DNA from: Clonostachys chloroleuca
Lineage: Eukaryota; Ascomycota; Sordariomycetes; Hypocreales; Bionectriaceae
Direction: 5' to 3'
DNA: 64,000 nt
Assembly: GCA_037952775.1 (NCBI GenBank)
Contig: JBANAY010000003.1
Span: 2,418,001-2,482,000 of the forward strand
Within the stretch, counting starts at the first letter, position 1. Each line of letters opens with the position of its first letter. Of this stretch, positions 1 to 15,285 are shown piece by piece. Under the pieces are notes generated by a model. The model was not told where the DNA came from and ran no database searches. It saw only the letters and a program-made list of their open reading frames with translations. Position numbers and translations under genes: made by a program.

Positions 1-803
1 TAGTGTGGATATAAGGGCATTCCCGGGCACTACCATCGGACCAAAAAATGGTGTACCGTCAACATTCATCTCATGAATCCTGGTGTATTAGCCAAGAAAT
101 CGGTTCCTGAAACTATAAATCTTGCAGAAATACCACAGGAGCTGAAGGAGTTGGCTTCGACCATGAGTATTTCTGCTCTTCTGCCCATTAGGCACAAAAA
201 GAAACTCGATCGCCTTCCCCATTTGTTGATGTGCCTTGATAAAACCCCCGACGACATAGGGGACCTGCTCCGAACCCATGATCCGCTGCAAATAATTAGA
301 GTCAATGAATCTGGTGCAGATAACAAAGCTCTACCACCCGCCTACCTAGCCCAGATGGAAAGTAAGCGCGCTTTCTTTTTATCCTTGATTCTCTTTTCTT
401 CTTTTCTTCTTTTTTTTTTCTCGGTTCTATTCTCTCTAACTATGGGAGCTTAGAACAGCCGCACAACCAAGAAGAGGAAATCTCTCCATGTCAGAGAGTC
501 ATAACGCCTCCGGTTGAGACTGAAGGCCGCGTAAAAGCGCGACTAGAGCGATCAGACCAGCAGGCCAAGACTGGGCTTGATGAACCTTGTCAAAGCAGGA
601 CACAGGTTGATGAATCTCTGCTTTCCCGCATCGAAAAACTAGAACAGAGGGTTCATTGGATAACAAGCGATGTTGATGACGCAAGCAACAAAGCTAGGGA
701 TGCAATTTATGACTTCCGACAAGAGATGAATATACTCAGTGAGAAGTTTAGCGAGGATTGCCAAGAGTTGATCGACGGCCTTCGTAAAGATTTTGAGGGA
801 TAG
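1..803 (+). CDS. Unrecognised protein, 5'-partial, ends at an in-frame TAG
   Basis: I do not recognise the family. The frame is open from base 4 through the first ATG at 73, and bases 1-3 read TAG, which could be the end of an intron, so the gene may continue left of the window. Exon 1 ends at 361 (donor GTAAGC at 362), the intron runs to 453, and exon 2 (454-803) continues in phase to a TAG at 801-803. Counting from the ATG at 73 this gives about 212 residues. The C-terminal third, rich in Glu, Asp, Lys and Arg, looks helical or coiled-coil. After the TAG the same frame stays open for 42 more sense codons to a TGA at 930-932, again with a charged helical stretch (EEMREKRDEII), so the TAG may be a recent nonsense mutation. 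No domain or targeting signal was seen. The two-exon structure is fairly well supported; function is unknown. Confidence 0.45.
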
Positions 804-1678
804 CTCATGGAGGAGATGCGCGAAAAGAGAGACGAGATTATTAACACTATATTTCATGGTGATAACTACAGATTGGATATTTTTTTTTACGGGAACAGGC
901 CTCAATCGATTGAGGAAGAGGAGAGTAACTGATAGACGAGGTATCAAGTAACTCATCTCCTTTGCCACCTTGATTCGAAAGCAAATGAGAGGACCCACTC
1001 GCTTAGGCGTGCCGACTTAATGTGTAAGGAGAATAGAAGCTTCATTTAGATCAATCAGCACACCGAGCGTTTGTTGACGACCGATCGACTTTATGTTGCT
1101 GTTTACGAATTGATTGTCTCAGTGACTAACGGTGAGGTTTGGCTTCTCGCGATCACTCGTCTGAACAGATTATAGCCAGGCTGGTCTTCAAGCTATAAGC
1201 TGTCGCGATGGGCACCTAGCCACTTGAATTGAAGGCAGCCACGACAGCCAGATCAGGGCCAGCTGCTGAATCTAATCAAGCCTAGTAAACTATAAAGGCT
1301 TCAAGTTCTTCGATAAATTAAGTTCTTTTATAATACATACTGAAAGTATATTATATAAATGAGTCGAATGTTACTTTCCCCATTACTACTTAGTAATAGG
1401 TATATAGCTAGCTTTTTTTTTTTTTCTGGAAAACTACAAAGGTAGATTTCTTAGGTTATCACTGTTTAGAGCCTTCTACTAATCTACTATGCCGCCTTGA
1501 TAGTGGGGCAATTGCAACCAACAACCAAATTCGCCACACCGCTTACCATATTCGACTTCCTAGAATATTCCCCCTAGTTGCCTGGGCGATAAGATAAGGA
1601 TCCTAGGTTTCTTGATGCCGGCGCGATCAGCCGCGAAACCTCATCAGAGACCACCATTTGAAATCACACCACGCAAGA
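804..1678. other. Intergenic region upstream of cwc2
   Basis: Apart from the 42-codon in-frame continuation of the previous gene (804-932), I see no gene. The stretch is AT-rich around 1310-1430 and has a T13 run at about 1413-1425. The part just before 1679 is presumably the cwc2 promoter and leader. Confidence 0.5.
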
Positions 1679-3010
1679 ATGGCCGACGAGACCGCGCAGA
1701 TCGAGACGGCTCCGACTGCTGAGCAGATCGATAATGAGGCCGGTGCACTTGTCACGACCAACACCGAGGTCGCGCCGCCGACGGGGAAGAAAGTTGTGAA
1801 GAAGATTATTCGAAAGAAGAGACGACCTGCGCGCGTACAAGTCGACCCAGATACCATCAGCTCGGAACCGCCGCCGCAGACGGGAACAATCTACAACATC
1901 TACTACAACAAATGGGCCGGAGGCGACAAGGACCAGCTCGTGCAGACCAAGTCGAAGGGCCGCTGCAATGTCGCAAAGGACAGCGGATACACAGAGGCAG
2001 ACGGGACGACTGGGAGCTACTTCTGCCTCATGTTCGCCCGAGGATTGTGTAGCAGAGGGCCTTCTTGCTCGAAACTGCATAGGATTCCCGGAGTTTTCGA
2101 CATCGTCCCTCCGAATGTGGATTGCTTTGGCAGGTAGGTTTGATCTTGGGTGTCCTTCGACTGACGGACCCTCTGTTTCTTGATGTCCATTGGCTAACAT
2201 TGTCCTACAGAGATAAATTTTCAGGCTACCGAGATGATATGGGAGGCGTGGGATCGTTTATGCGACAGAACCGAACAATATACATTGGGCGAATACACGT
2301 TACGGATGATATAGAGGAGGTTGTCGCGCGCCACTTTGCAGAATGGGGACAAATAGAGCGAAGTAGGTTGATCTCGCGCTCTTGTTACTGAATTATGCTA
2401 ACCGATGTGCTTAGCTCGTGTTTTAAACAGCCGTGGCGTGGCATTCGTCACATACACCAACGAAGCGAACGCCGAATTCGCAAAAGAGGCGATGGCACAC
2501 CAGTCGTTGGACCACGATGAGATTCTCAATGTGAGATGGGCGACCGCTGACCCGAACCCTATGGCTCAGGCACGAGAAGCCAGGAGAATCGAAGAGCAGG
2601 CCGCTGAGGCAGTTCGACGTGCTCTCCCCGCAGAGTTTATTGCCGAAATTGAAGGGAAGGACCCAGAAGCGAGAAAACGGAGGAAGATCGAGAGCAGCTA
2701 TGGGCTTGAGGGCTATGAGGCTCCCGATGAGGTCCACTTTGCCCGGGGAGCGCAAGCAGTGAACCCGCATGGACGACAAGAACTCGAGCTGGAATACCAG
2801 GAGCCGCTGGCGATTGAGGATGGTCCAGTGCCAGAGGCCAATGAGCAAATGCTTGAAGCTCCTGTGCCAGCCCCTAGAGAATCTGGCGGAATCCTCTCCG
2901 GCAACACTATTGCGGCGTTGAACAAGGCTAAGATTTCGATTGCAGCAAAGCCAAAAACTGCTTCTTCGGGGCCACTTGTGGCCTACGACAGCGACAGCGA
3001 TGATGAATAG
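1679..3010 (+). CDS. cwc2: Pre-mRNA splicing factor Cwc2 (Prp19 complex)
   Basis: Cwc2 (RBM22-like) belongs to the Prp19/NineTeen complex in the nucleus. In yeast it contacts U6 snRNA and the pre-mRNA and helps form the active spliceosome. The model joins 1679-2133, 2211-2362 and 2415-3010, with correct phases and 400 residues, which is usual for fungal Cwc2. ATG at 1679 is the first ATG; the frame upstream only offers a TTG. A basic KK/RK cluster lies at residues 37-52. The Torus region holds a CCCH zinc finger at about residues 116-134 (C-x7-C-x5-C-x3-H), followed by an RRM at about 175-250 with RNP2-like TIYIGRI and RNP1-like RGVAFVTY. The C-terminus is acidic and Ser/Asp-rich (DSDSDDE). 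The gene converges on ureF with about 110 bases between the stops. Confidence 0.95.
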
Positions 3011-3122
3011 TGGGATTGTTTTTTATTATAGTAGCATCATATCCCCGGGAGTTTTTGTTAATAAACAATCTGGTATTCACGATAATTCTACCCAATTTTT
3101 TTTTTGTTATGATTGCCTGCAG

Positions 3123-4043
3123 CTAGCTATTGAATATCCTCGAATACAGGAGCTCATGTCGACCAATCCACAAATCCATCACGGGCACGCTTTGCCCAGC
3201 TTCCTCGACAGGCGTGTTCCATTCCCTGTCGATCATCAACTCAATCATGTTCTGTACACGCTCCCCTGCCAGCACTTTCTGGGCTTGGAACGGCCCAAAC
3301 ACGCTGGCTCTGACCGCTGCGGAGATGAGCGCCTTGACGTGACTCAACATGAAGACGTAGGCCGCCTGGCGGAGGCTCAGTCCAACGATGGCGCAGATGG
3401 CACCGAAGAGCGGCGCCAGGTGCGCAGATACCACCGGAACATCTCCCTTGCTCTCTCTCAGCAGCGTCGAGAAATCCCTCAGGAGCTGTACCTCCGGCAC
3501 CTCGGACACCGCGGATCGGAACGATCTCTCCCAGACGCTGAGCAGCGCACGGCCTTGGGCGATGCTTGCCCGACGGCCCACGGTGCAGATGACCGCCGCG
3601 TCAAGCTGGTCATCCAAGTCGAAGAGGGACTTTGGATCGCGGTGGGCAGCGAGAACGAATGGCAGGGTTGTGGAGGCGAAGGAGGAGACGGACGAGGGCA
3701 AGAAATCTGAGAAGGTTGATGAGCGGGGATTGTGAGCTAGATAGGACTCGAGGCCGCTGCTGAAGGCAAATGCGCCGAGGGGCAATGCCGAGTCCGACAA
3801 GAGAAGAAGAAAGTGAGTCGATGAGGATGGCGATGCTGGGGCATGAGTTTAGTTAGCCGGATTATGTTCGTCGTTGATAAAGCTCTGGTACTCACGCTTC
3901 AAAATGGCAGCTGTCGGATGTCCATCCTTGCTGCTCAATTGCGATACTTTCAACCTGGCACGGGCATCTTCAAGGCGGACCTCTAGCTGCTCGATTTCAT
4001 TAGTGATTGACGCTGCGTCACTGGTTGCCGCGTTCAGAGCCAT
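3123..4043 (-). CDS. ureF: Urease accessory protein UreF
   Basis: UreF is part of the UreD-UreF-UreG chaperone complex that loads nickel into cytosolic urease and gates the UreG GTPase. The model joins two exons on the minus strand, 3896-4043 and 3123-3835. The intron has donor GTGAGT, a GGCTAAC branch site and a CAG acceptor, and splices in phase to give 286 residues. Exon 2 carries the family signature LLLSDSALPLGAFAFSSGLE, an all-helical body and the C-terminal part with REWNTPVEEAG. The start at 4043 is the first ATG; the frame upstream begins with a TTG. The roughly 50-residue N-terminal exon encodes a short predicted coiled coil (EIEQLEVRLEDARARL), which bacterial UreF lacks. A urease gene is not present in the window. 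Confidence 0.93.
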
Positions 4044-4291
4044 ATCTCGCTCAGTTATCAATGGAGGTTTAAAGATTGATGCATGCCCACCTTGATAAGG
4101 CTACGTGCAATGTGAGACCTATCATTATCGCCATAGCTCTAAAATCACAGGTTAAATCAAATATGGAGATTTACGGCAGGACTTGAAAATGAACAAGTCA
4201 ATTTCTTGGTTATAAATTGATGATGTGATACTATTCAATGCAGTCCTTAACGCCCACGCTTGACCAAAATCACAAATAACGAGTACGCCGT

Positions 4292-6408
4292 TTATGCCGG
4301 CTGTACATTCTCCTTGTCAAAATCATTCTGCTTCTGCATTTTCTTCATCGCGATTCGCTTCTCGATCCGCGCTAGAGCAGCAGCTCGTCGCTCTGGTGGG
4401 AGCTTGCTGTTGGAGCTATCGCGAGCCACACTCTGTCGCTTCTCTTGTTTATTAGTGTGTACTTCCGGTGCACCAAGCTTAGCAAATCGATCGTGCAACA
4501 GATCAATGCCTGCGTCCGTCTTTAATCTAGATGGCGGCCTCTCAGATCGTGAAATCAGCTCAGCAAGAGCAGGAAGATCCGGGGCTTTAATATCCTTCGG
4601 CTTTGTCGTCACCGTGACACCGCCATTCTCGATACGATCAGCTAACTCATCGCCGAGGTAAGCTCTATTTCGCGGGGACCTGGGTACGAACGGCTGCCAC
4701 CTAGGCTTGTCCAGTTTTGGTCGGTTATTGAGCGCACCAGACATGGCGATGGGTATGGGATCCTCGGCTGCTGCTCGAGGCTTGAATTCATTATTCACTG
4801 GCTTTTCTCGAGCAGCTCGATGCCTAGTAGAAGTAAATCCTTTACCAGGGGAGCCTTCGGGCGTTCTTGAAAGAACTTCGTCTGGCACTTCTCGCGTCGC
4901 GGCTCCAGATTGCCAAGGTCGTGCTCTCATCTCTGCCACGTTTGAACGTTGCTTGGCCATATCCGCGCCAGTTGTAGACTCTAGAGCATCCTGTTTGTCG
5001 GCATTTTGCCTTGTGATTGGATCCGTACCACCACTTTTGAGGGTTTTGATCTCCTTTTTAAGATCCGATATCTTGGTGTGCGCCCTCTGAAGAACATCAT
5101 TCCTATCCTTCTCTTGGGCCTGACTTTCCTCTCTGTAGGCCTCGAATTCCTTCTTCAGCTGCTGTATTTCTTCATCTTTTCTTCGTGATTCTTCTCGCTC
5201 TTGGCGGAGCTGTGCCCTTAATTCTTTGGCTCTTGGCAGATCATCTTCGCGATGCGCCCCGCTCTCCGCTTGGTCAGCTCGTTCTTCCGCGGCCTTGAGC
5301 CTTTCTTTCAACGATGAGACCTTGTCACGAAGATCATTGAGCTCTTTAGCTTGATTCCTAGCCTTGCGCAATTCCCGTTGTGTCTCTAGAAGGGTCCTTT
5401 GGGTACGGGGCGACGTCCCTACTCTCTTTCGTCGAATGGTAGGTTCCGCGGTATCCTGTCTTTCCTCAAGAAATTCCTCCAGCTGATTCTCCAAGTCTTG
5501 AACCTGTTCCTTGTATTCCTTGGCAAGAGCAGTCTGCTTTGCGAGGTTTGCCAGCACCTCGGGCGAAGCATTCTCCGACTTGTTCTCGAATCGTGATATA
5601 ATTTGTGAAGCATTCTGGGTAATTTTCTTCTCCATGTCAATCACTTTCTGCTGCTCATTCTTCAGTTTTTCCGCGAGGTTAATAGCCTCGGCGTCCTTCT
5701 GTCGAGCGTAGGATTTTGCCAGTTGCTTATACTTGAGCATCTTCTCCATCTCTGCCTTCGCGTCCTGTTGATATTTTTCGAATTCATGCTTCCAGTACTG
5801 TCCAGACTGGGAATGCGGTTCGTTTAGGTCAACTGTGATGTCGTGATTGCAGTAGTTCTCGGGGTCAACGTCGTCATCATCCTCCTCCCAGTCGTCGTCG
5901 GAGACAGGTACATCTCCGCCGGCTCCCGTCACATGTTCTCGTTTGGTGGTGTCAGAAGAAGTCGCAGATTTGGCGCTTTTTGGCACATTTATGTCCCTGA
6001 TGGCGATTTGGCTTGATTCTTCAAGTAGCTTGCTCGCTCCTCCGACATCGCGACCAAACGACACGCGCTTGGGTCGTGACGTTCCAGTCCCGGGGGTCAG
6101 CAGTATCCCCTGGGGTTTCGAATTGGGCGTTCGCGATCCTTTGTCTGATATCGTGACGGACTTGGCTGGCCTCGCTCGTAGCTCTTCGCGGTTATTCGCG
6201 GGCGTTCCAAACAGGGCATTTCTGAAAGCTCTCGCCGCAAACACTGGCGCAGGGGTATCGGGCTGATCGATTTGCGTGGTATCTAGACCAAAGATATTCT
6301 CATATTAGCTCGTCTGGAAGTATGAATGGGAAATAGGAGCTCGAGTTTACCTCCTTCGTCTAATCCATTGGGGGCGTTTTCGCCGCGATTGAGCATCCAA
6401 CCAAGCAT
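4292..6408 (-). CDS. cut12: Spindle pole body protein Cut12
   Basis: Cut12 is a fungal spindle pole body component. In fission yeast it is needed for bipolar spindle formation and recruits or activates Polo kinase. The model joins exon 1 (6351-6408) to a large exon 2 (4292-6282) across a 68-base intron, giving 682 residues. Exon 1 begins MLGWMLNRGENAPNG, and exon 2 has the family-typical DTPAPVFAARAFRNALFGTP near residue 30. An acidic patch (DDDWEEDDDDVDPE) lies near residues 148-162. Long coiled coils follow from about 180 to 245 and from about 265 to 430. The tail is basic and Ser/Pro-rich. A KRVSFGRD motif near residue 90 resembles the KVxF-type PP1 docking site described for fission-yeast Cut12, which is an inference. 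The gene is divergent from GCN2 over 742 bases. Confidence 0.92.
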
Positions 6409-7150
6409 TTTGAGAGATGTCTCGAATATAAAATATGGAAAGTAGATATCAACACGAAATGGATGAGAACGCCCCTATGCACGAATGCAACAGATAGTTG
6501 GGCAAAAAAGTCGCATGGGTGTGGTCACGCTCGTAGAGGTGATGCGCGTGTACCAACATGCGATGAGGGTCGTGGAGGTTTGTTTACTTTGAAGTCCATA
6601 AAGGGCTGAGTGGATCAGCACCCGACTTACCACCACTGCGTGCTAGGGCACCTTAATGGGCCTTTCCACTATGGGACTAGCAGCAGCGCCGCCTTTACTA
6701 CCGTCGACAAGTTCTGCGAACGTCTTGCTCTGGATGGGGCCCCATGTTAAAAGCGGCGGCCGCAGGGGTTCAGTGCCACAGACCAAGACAGTGAGCCAAC
6801 CAGATGGAAACCCCCTGTGAGCCGCCTGTAGGTGTAAGTTAAGGCAGCGCTACCCGACCCAACAGCGCCCTCCCTCCAATACGCCACCCGGCCACAGCAC
6901 GCAGCTCAGCTGGACACCGCTCTTCACTGCATGTGGTGTCTGGTGCCAGCACTACGCCCAGAAGCGTGACGTCTGTTGCCCCGCTAGATTACCATTTTGG
7001 ACGCCATCGAATCGCATCTTCATTTGTCCATCTGACATCCCATATTCACCGATTTATTATATTCAACAGTATTCAAGCTTCAAAATGAGTTCTAATTGAG
7101 TTGTCACGGCTCTGGCTGTGACAATAACTCCTCTGGAACATCTGAGCATC
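6409..7150. other. Divergent promoter between cut12 and GCN2
   Basis: No gene is seen. The 742 bases must hold the promoters of both flanking genes. The part next to GCN2 is pyrimidine-rich and contains a short upstream ORF, listed separately. Confidence 0.6.
7085..7099 (+). promoter_or_regulatory. Four-codon upstream ORF in the GCN2 leader
   Basis: ATG at 7085 lies in a favourable context (CAAAATGAG) and is followed by three codons and TGA (Met-Ser-Ser-Asn-stop). It ends 51 bases before the GCN2 start at 7151. Whether it is transcribed depends on the real transcription start, which cannot be seen here. Confidence 0.4.
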
Positions 7151-12250
<5,100 letters not shown>

Positions 12251-13267
12251 CGGGATTCAAGCAGAGACACAATATAACAACCTCACATCTCCATCCATCG
12301 TTCGGAAATTAGTTTGCAGCCTTAGCCAAGGACATAACAATCATGAGGGACACCTTTGGGCATAGTCACATTACTGTGTGACAGCTAATGTATGCGGTGA
12401 ACAGATGTGCCTGTAGATTGGTTTGGGACCCTTATCGACCTGTCTCCACCGGTGTTCGCACGGGCAGTCAAGGGTCCAAGAAAACGTAGCGGCAGAATGA
12501 TCGAGTCAAATGGAGCTAGTTTCACTAGTGCCTCAAGCGTACATATCTGCCTAATGGACAGAGCCAGCAGTGGCATGAGAAAGGAAACGCTCATGGTCAC
12601 CGATGTGGCATATCAAACGTACCTAGCGGTTTGAAATCCAGAATCTCTTTGTACGCCATTTCTTGCTCGAGTCGAAGTGCATTCAATTTTGATTATGTCT
12701 GGATCGTGCTGTGATTACTAACTTGGTCGAGGCTGAGTGTGGCGTCGTCGGGTCTCACTTTAAGTCACCGCCTGCTCAGCTGGGTCGATGGCTGGCATGT
12801 CACAGGCTGTACAGGGGAGGTATCTCACGGGCGGAGTTGGCGTGTGACGTGACCTGAGGGGCGGCTGACAGGACCCGAATTCGGTCATCAAGGTGCAGTG
12901 CGATCAGTCAACTAACCTGACTCAATCAGCCCAGCATTTCATTTCCGTCCCTACCTTTTTTCGGCTGTGAAGTTCTCACGCATCTCGCCGTCTCCGGCTT
13001 CATTTTTTGCCCCTCGACGCCCCTACACCTCCTTCCGCCCTCCTCTCTCTTCCTTTCCCTTTTCTTGGTACCTCCAGCACGGGATTGACCGACCTTGTTT
13101 CGTTTCACTCTTACAACGCCCGACCGACCATCACCGCTCCCACTACCAGACTTAACCGGCGACCCTTGGTCCACGTGCATACCGAAACGAGCAGACTTTC
13201 GTCCTTCTCTCACTACCTTTTCGGCCTCTCGTCCGCCGGCCTACTTAGTTCATATCCTACCATCACA
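12251..13267. other. Intergenic region, GCN2 3' end to cdc34 promoter
   Basis: No gene is supported. The right-hand third (about 12950-13265) is strongly pyrimidine-rich with many CCTC/TTTC blocks, typical of a filamentous-fungal promoter and leader. A TGACTCA element at 12918 is listed separately. Confidence 0.6.
12918..12924. promoter_or_regulatory. TGACTCA, consensus Gcn4/CPC-1 (bZIP) site
   Basis: The exact heptamer TGACTCA lies 344 bases upstream of the cdc34 start codon. It is the consensus of Gcn4/CPC-1-type bZIP activators. A single heptamer can occur by chance, so function is an inference. Confidence 0.3.
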
Positions 13268-14050
13268 ATGGCACAGAAGCGGCTGCTGCAGGAGCTCGTT
13301 CCTCTTCAGAAGGAGAAATGGGTTCACATTGAGGTAGGAGACAGAAGTGCTTTGTCATTCTTCGGTACTGGGTGCTAATCACTGTATCTTCATGCAGGTT
13401 GACGATGCGAACTTGTTCAAATGGAAGCTGGGGCTTTGGGTGGTCAACCCCGAGAGTGTCTGGCACGGTGCCTTTCTCAAAGTCCGCCTCGCCTTTCCTC
13501 CCCGCTGCCTCTTTGCGGTAGACTGATGGATGACCTTTAGGCCGAGATGCGCTTCCCAAGCGACTACCCGTACCAACCCCCGACATTCCGCTTCACGACG
13601 AAGGACATTTTCCACCCTAATATCTACCCGGACGGAAACCTGTGTATCTCCATCCTGCACAAGCCTGGAGACGATGCCCAATCTGGAGAGCTTGCTAGCG
13701 AGCGATGGAACGTCCTCCACGGCGTTGAGTCAGTTCTCCGCTCAGTTCTTCTCCTCATGGATGACCCAGAGATCAACTCCCCCGCAAACGTAGACGCTAG
13801 CGTCATGTACCGCGATCACCGCGATAACTACAATGCTCGGGCCAAGGTCACAGTGGCATCTACCCAGAAGGACATCCCCGCGGGCTTGGAGATGCCCACC
13901 GAAAAGGAACTTACCGCGGCACCGGTCAACCCGGTAGACGATGACCCGGACTTTTGGAACATGACTGACGAGGAGGATGACTTTGGCGCTAGTGATAGCG
14001 ATATGAACGACTTTGAGGACGACGATGATGAAGACGAAACCGATAAGTGA
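13268..14050 (+). CDS. cdc34: Ubiquitin-conjugating enzyme E2 Cdc34
   Basis: Cdc34 is the E2 that works with SCF ubiquitin ligases to build Lys48-linked chains on cell-cycle and transcription regulators. Three exons (13268-13333, 13398-13481, 13541-14050) join in phase 0 and give 219 residues. The UBC fold contains the HPNIYPDGNLCISIL active-site segment with the catalytic Cys. After it comes the 12-13-residue acidic-loop insertion typical of Cdc34/Ubc7 (KPGDDAQSGELASERW). The C-terminal tail is very acidic (DEEDD, then a run of Asp/Glu to the end), as in Cdc34, where it binds the SCF RING subunit. The tail is shorter than in budding yeast. Very short first exons are common for fungal E2 genes. 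The gene lies downstream of GCN2 in the same orientation. Confidence 0.95.
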
Positions 14051-15285
14051 ATCTTCGTCTGTCTGCGCCGCTCTGTTTAAAATGGCTCGGGTCATCGGTC
14101 ATATCACTTTTTTGAGTTATTGCGGTTTTCTGGTTTTCATCCCCTTTCCCCCAGTTTGTTCCCCAAAATATCACTTCAAGGGAGGCTATTTTCTCTACAC
14201 ATTTACTGCATAGCGCTGGTTGTGTCTATTATTCCTTTCCTTTCATGTTTGTCATTTTCCACTAGAGGGCGTTGAGAGCGTTGTTGGTCACCTACCAAAA
14301 CGTAAAGGCGGCAGCGGGACCGCAGCGCCGATAGCGTTGGATTCATTTTTCTCATGGACCATTGGAGTATAGATATTTGAATTATGAGATGCACCGTCAC
14401 TTTTCATGCTGCTTCTTTACCACGTTCCCCCAATCCCCCCCTCACTTTACCCGACTTCGTCCATCATTTAGCCTTTTGGCTACATCAAGAGTCCTCATAT
14501 ATGACCAATATTAGCAACTTGATTTTCACTTTTCGTATATCTTAATTATTCTCTTTCCCCGCTAAAAGCGTCTCTGAGAGCTTGGAGGTGACATGCTCGC
14601 ATAATCGCATATCAATTTAGCATGGTGACAAAGGTGCTTCAATGCTTGGGTGCCTTCCAAGGCTTTTACCAGCGGTCATGGGTCAGTAATCATAAATAGA
14701 GCCTGGAGCGTCAGTTTTGGAGGCTGAACTCCAGCCAACTAAAACAAAAAATCAAAATTTTTAAATCTGCATATCATTAGCTCTATGGGTTATTCCCTTG
14801 ATGTGGGCTCAGAATGCTACTGAGAGAGACATGTCTGGAGTGGGGGGTGTGACGTTGACAAGTGGGCGGCTTATCTTATCAGTGGCTCGTCTCGCCTTGC
14901 AGTCGAAGAAGAGGAGCTTCAATTGTACGTAGGTAGCTTGTGGCTGACGACGAACCACAACTACGACACCTCATCTACAAACTAGCCAGAAGCAAACAGC
15001 ATTTAGTCAGCATTGAACCCTTTCAAATATCGACCAGATTATCTCCGAGATTCGAAATCGGCCGCGCTGCGTCACCTCCTAAACAACGAAGCCCACCCGA
15101 CGGCCGGTTAAGCCACAGAGAACCCCAGAACTCCTGGCCCGTCGACGCTGCACTCGCTGAGGTCATCTCCACGGGCAATCCAGACCGCGCGTACAAACCG
15201 AGAAATTAGACTTGCTTTTGCAACGTCGCCGAGCTTGTCTTATATGTATTGCTAGAAGGACCGGGGAGATCACAGGATATCCGCG
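14051..15285. other. Intergenic region before the UIM-protein gene
   Basis: No gene is supported. An 89-codon open frame (14940-15209) has no ATG start and probably belongs to the leader of the next gene. The first 450 bases are T-rich, as expected of a 3' flank. Confidence 0.5.

Noticed and set aside
2940..3710. A 256-codon plus-strand frame across the cwc2/ureF ends
   Set aside because: It is the shadow of the cwc2 tail and of ureF on the other strand; ureF has the real conserved sequence.
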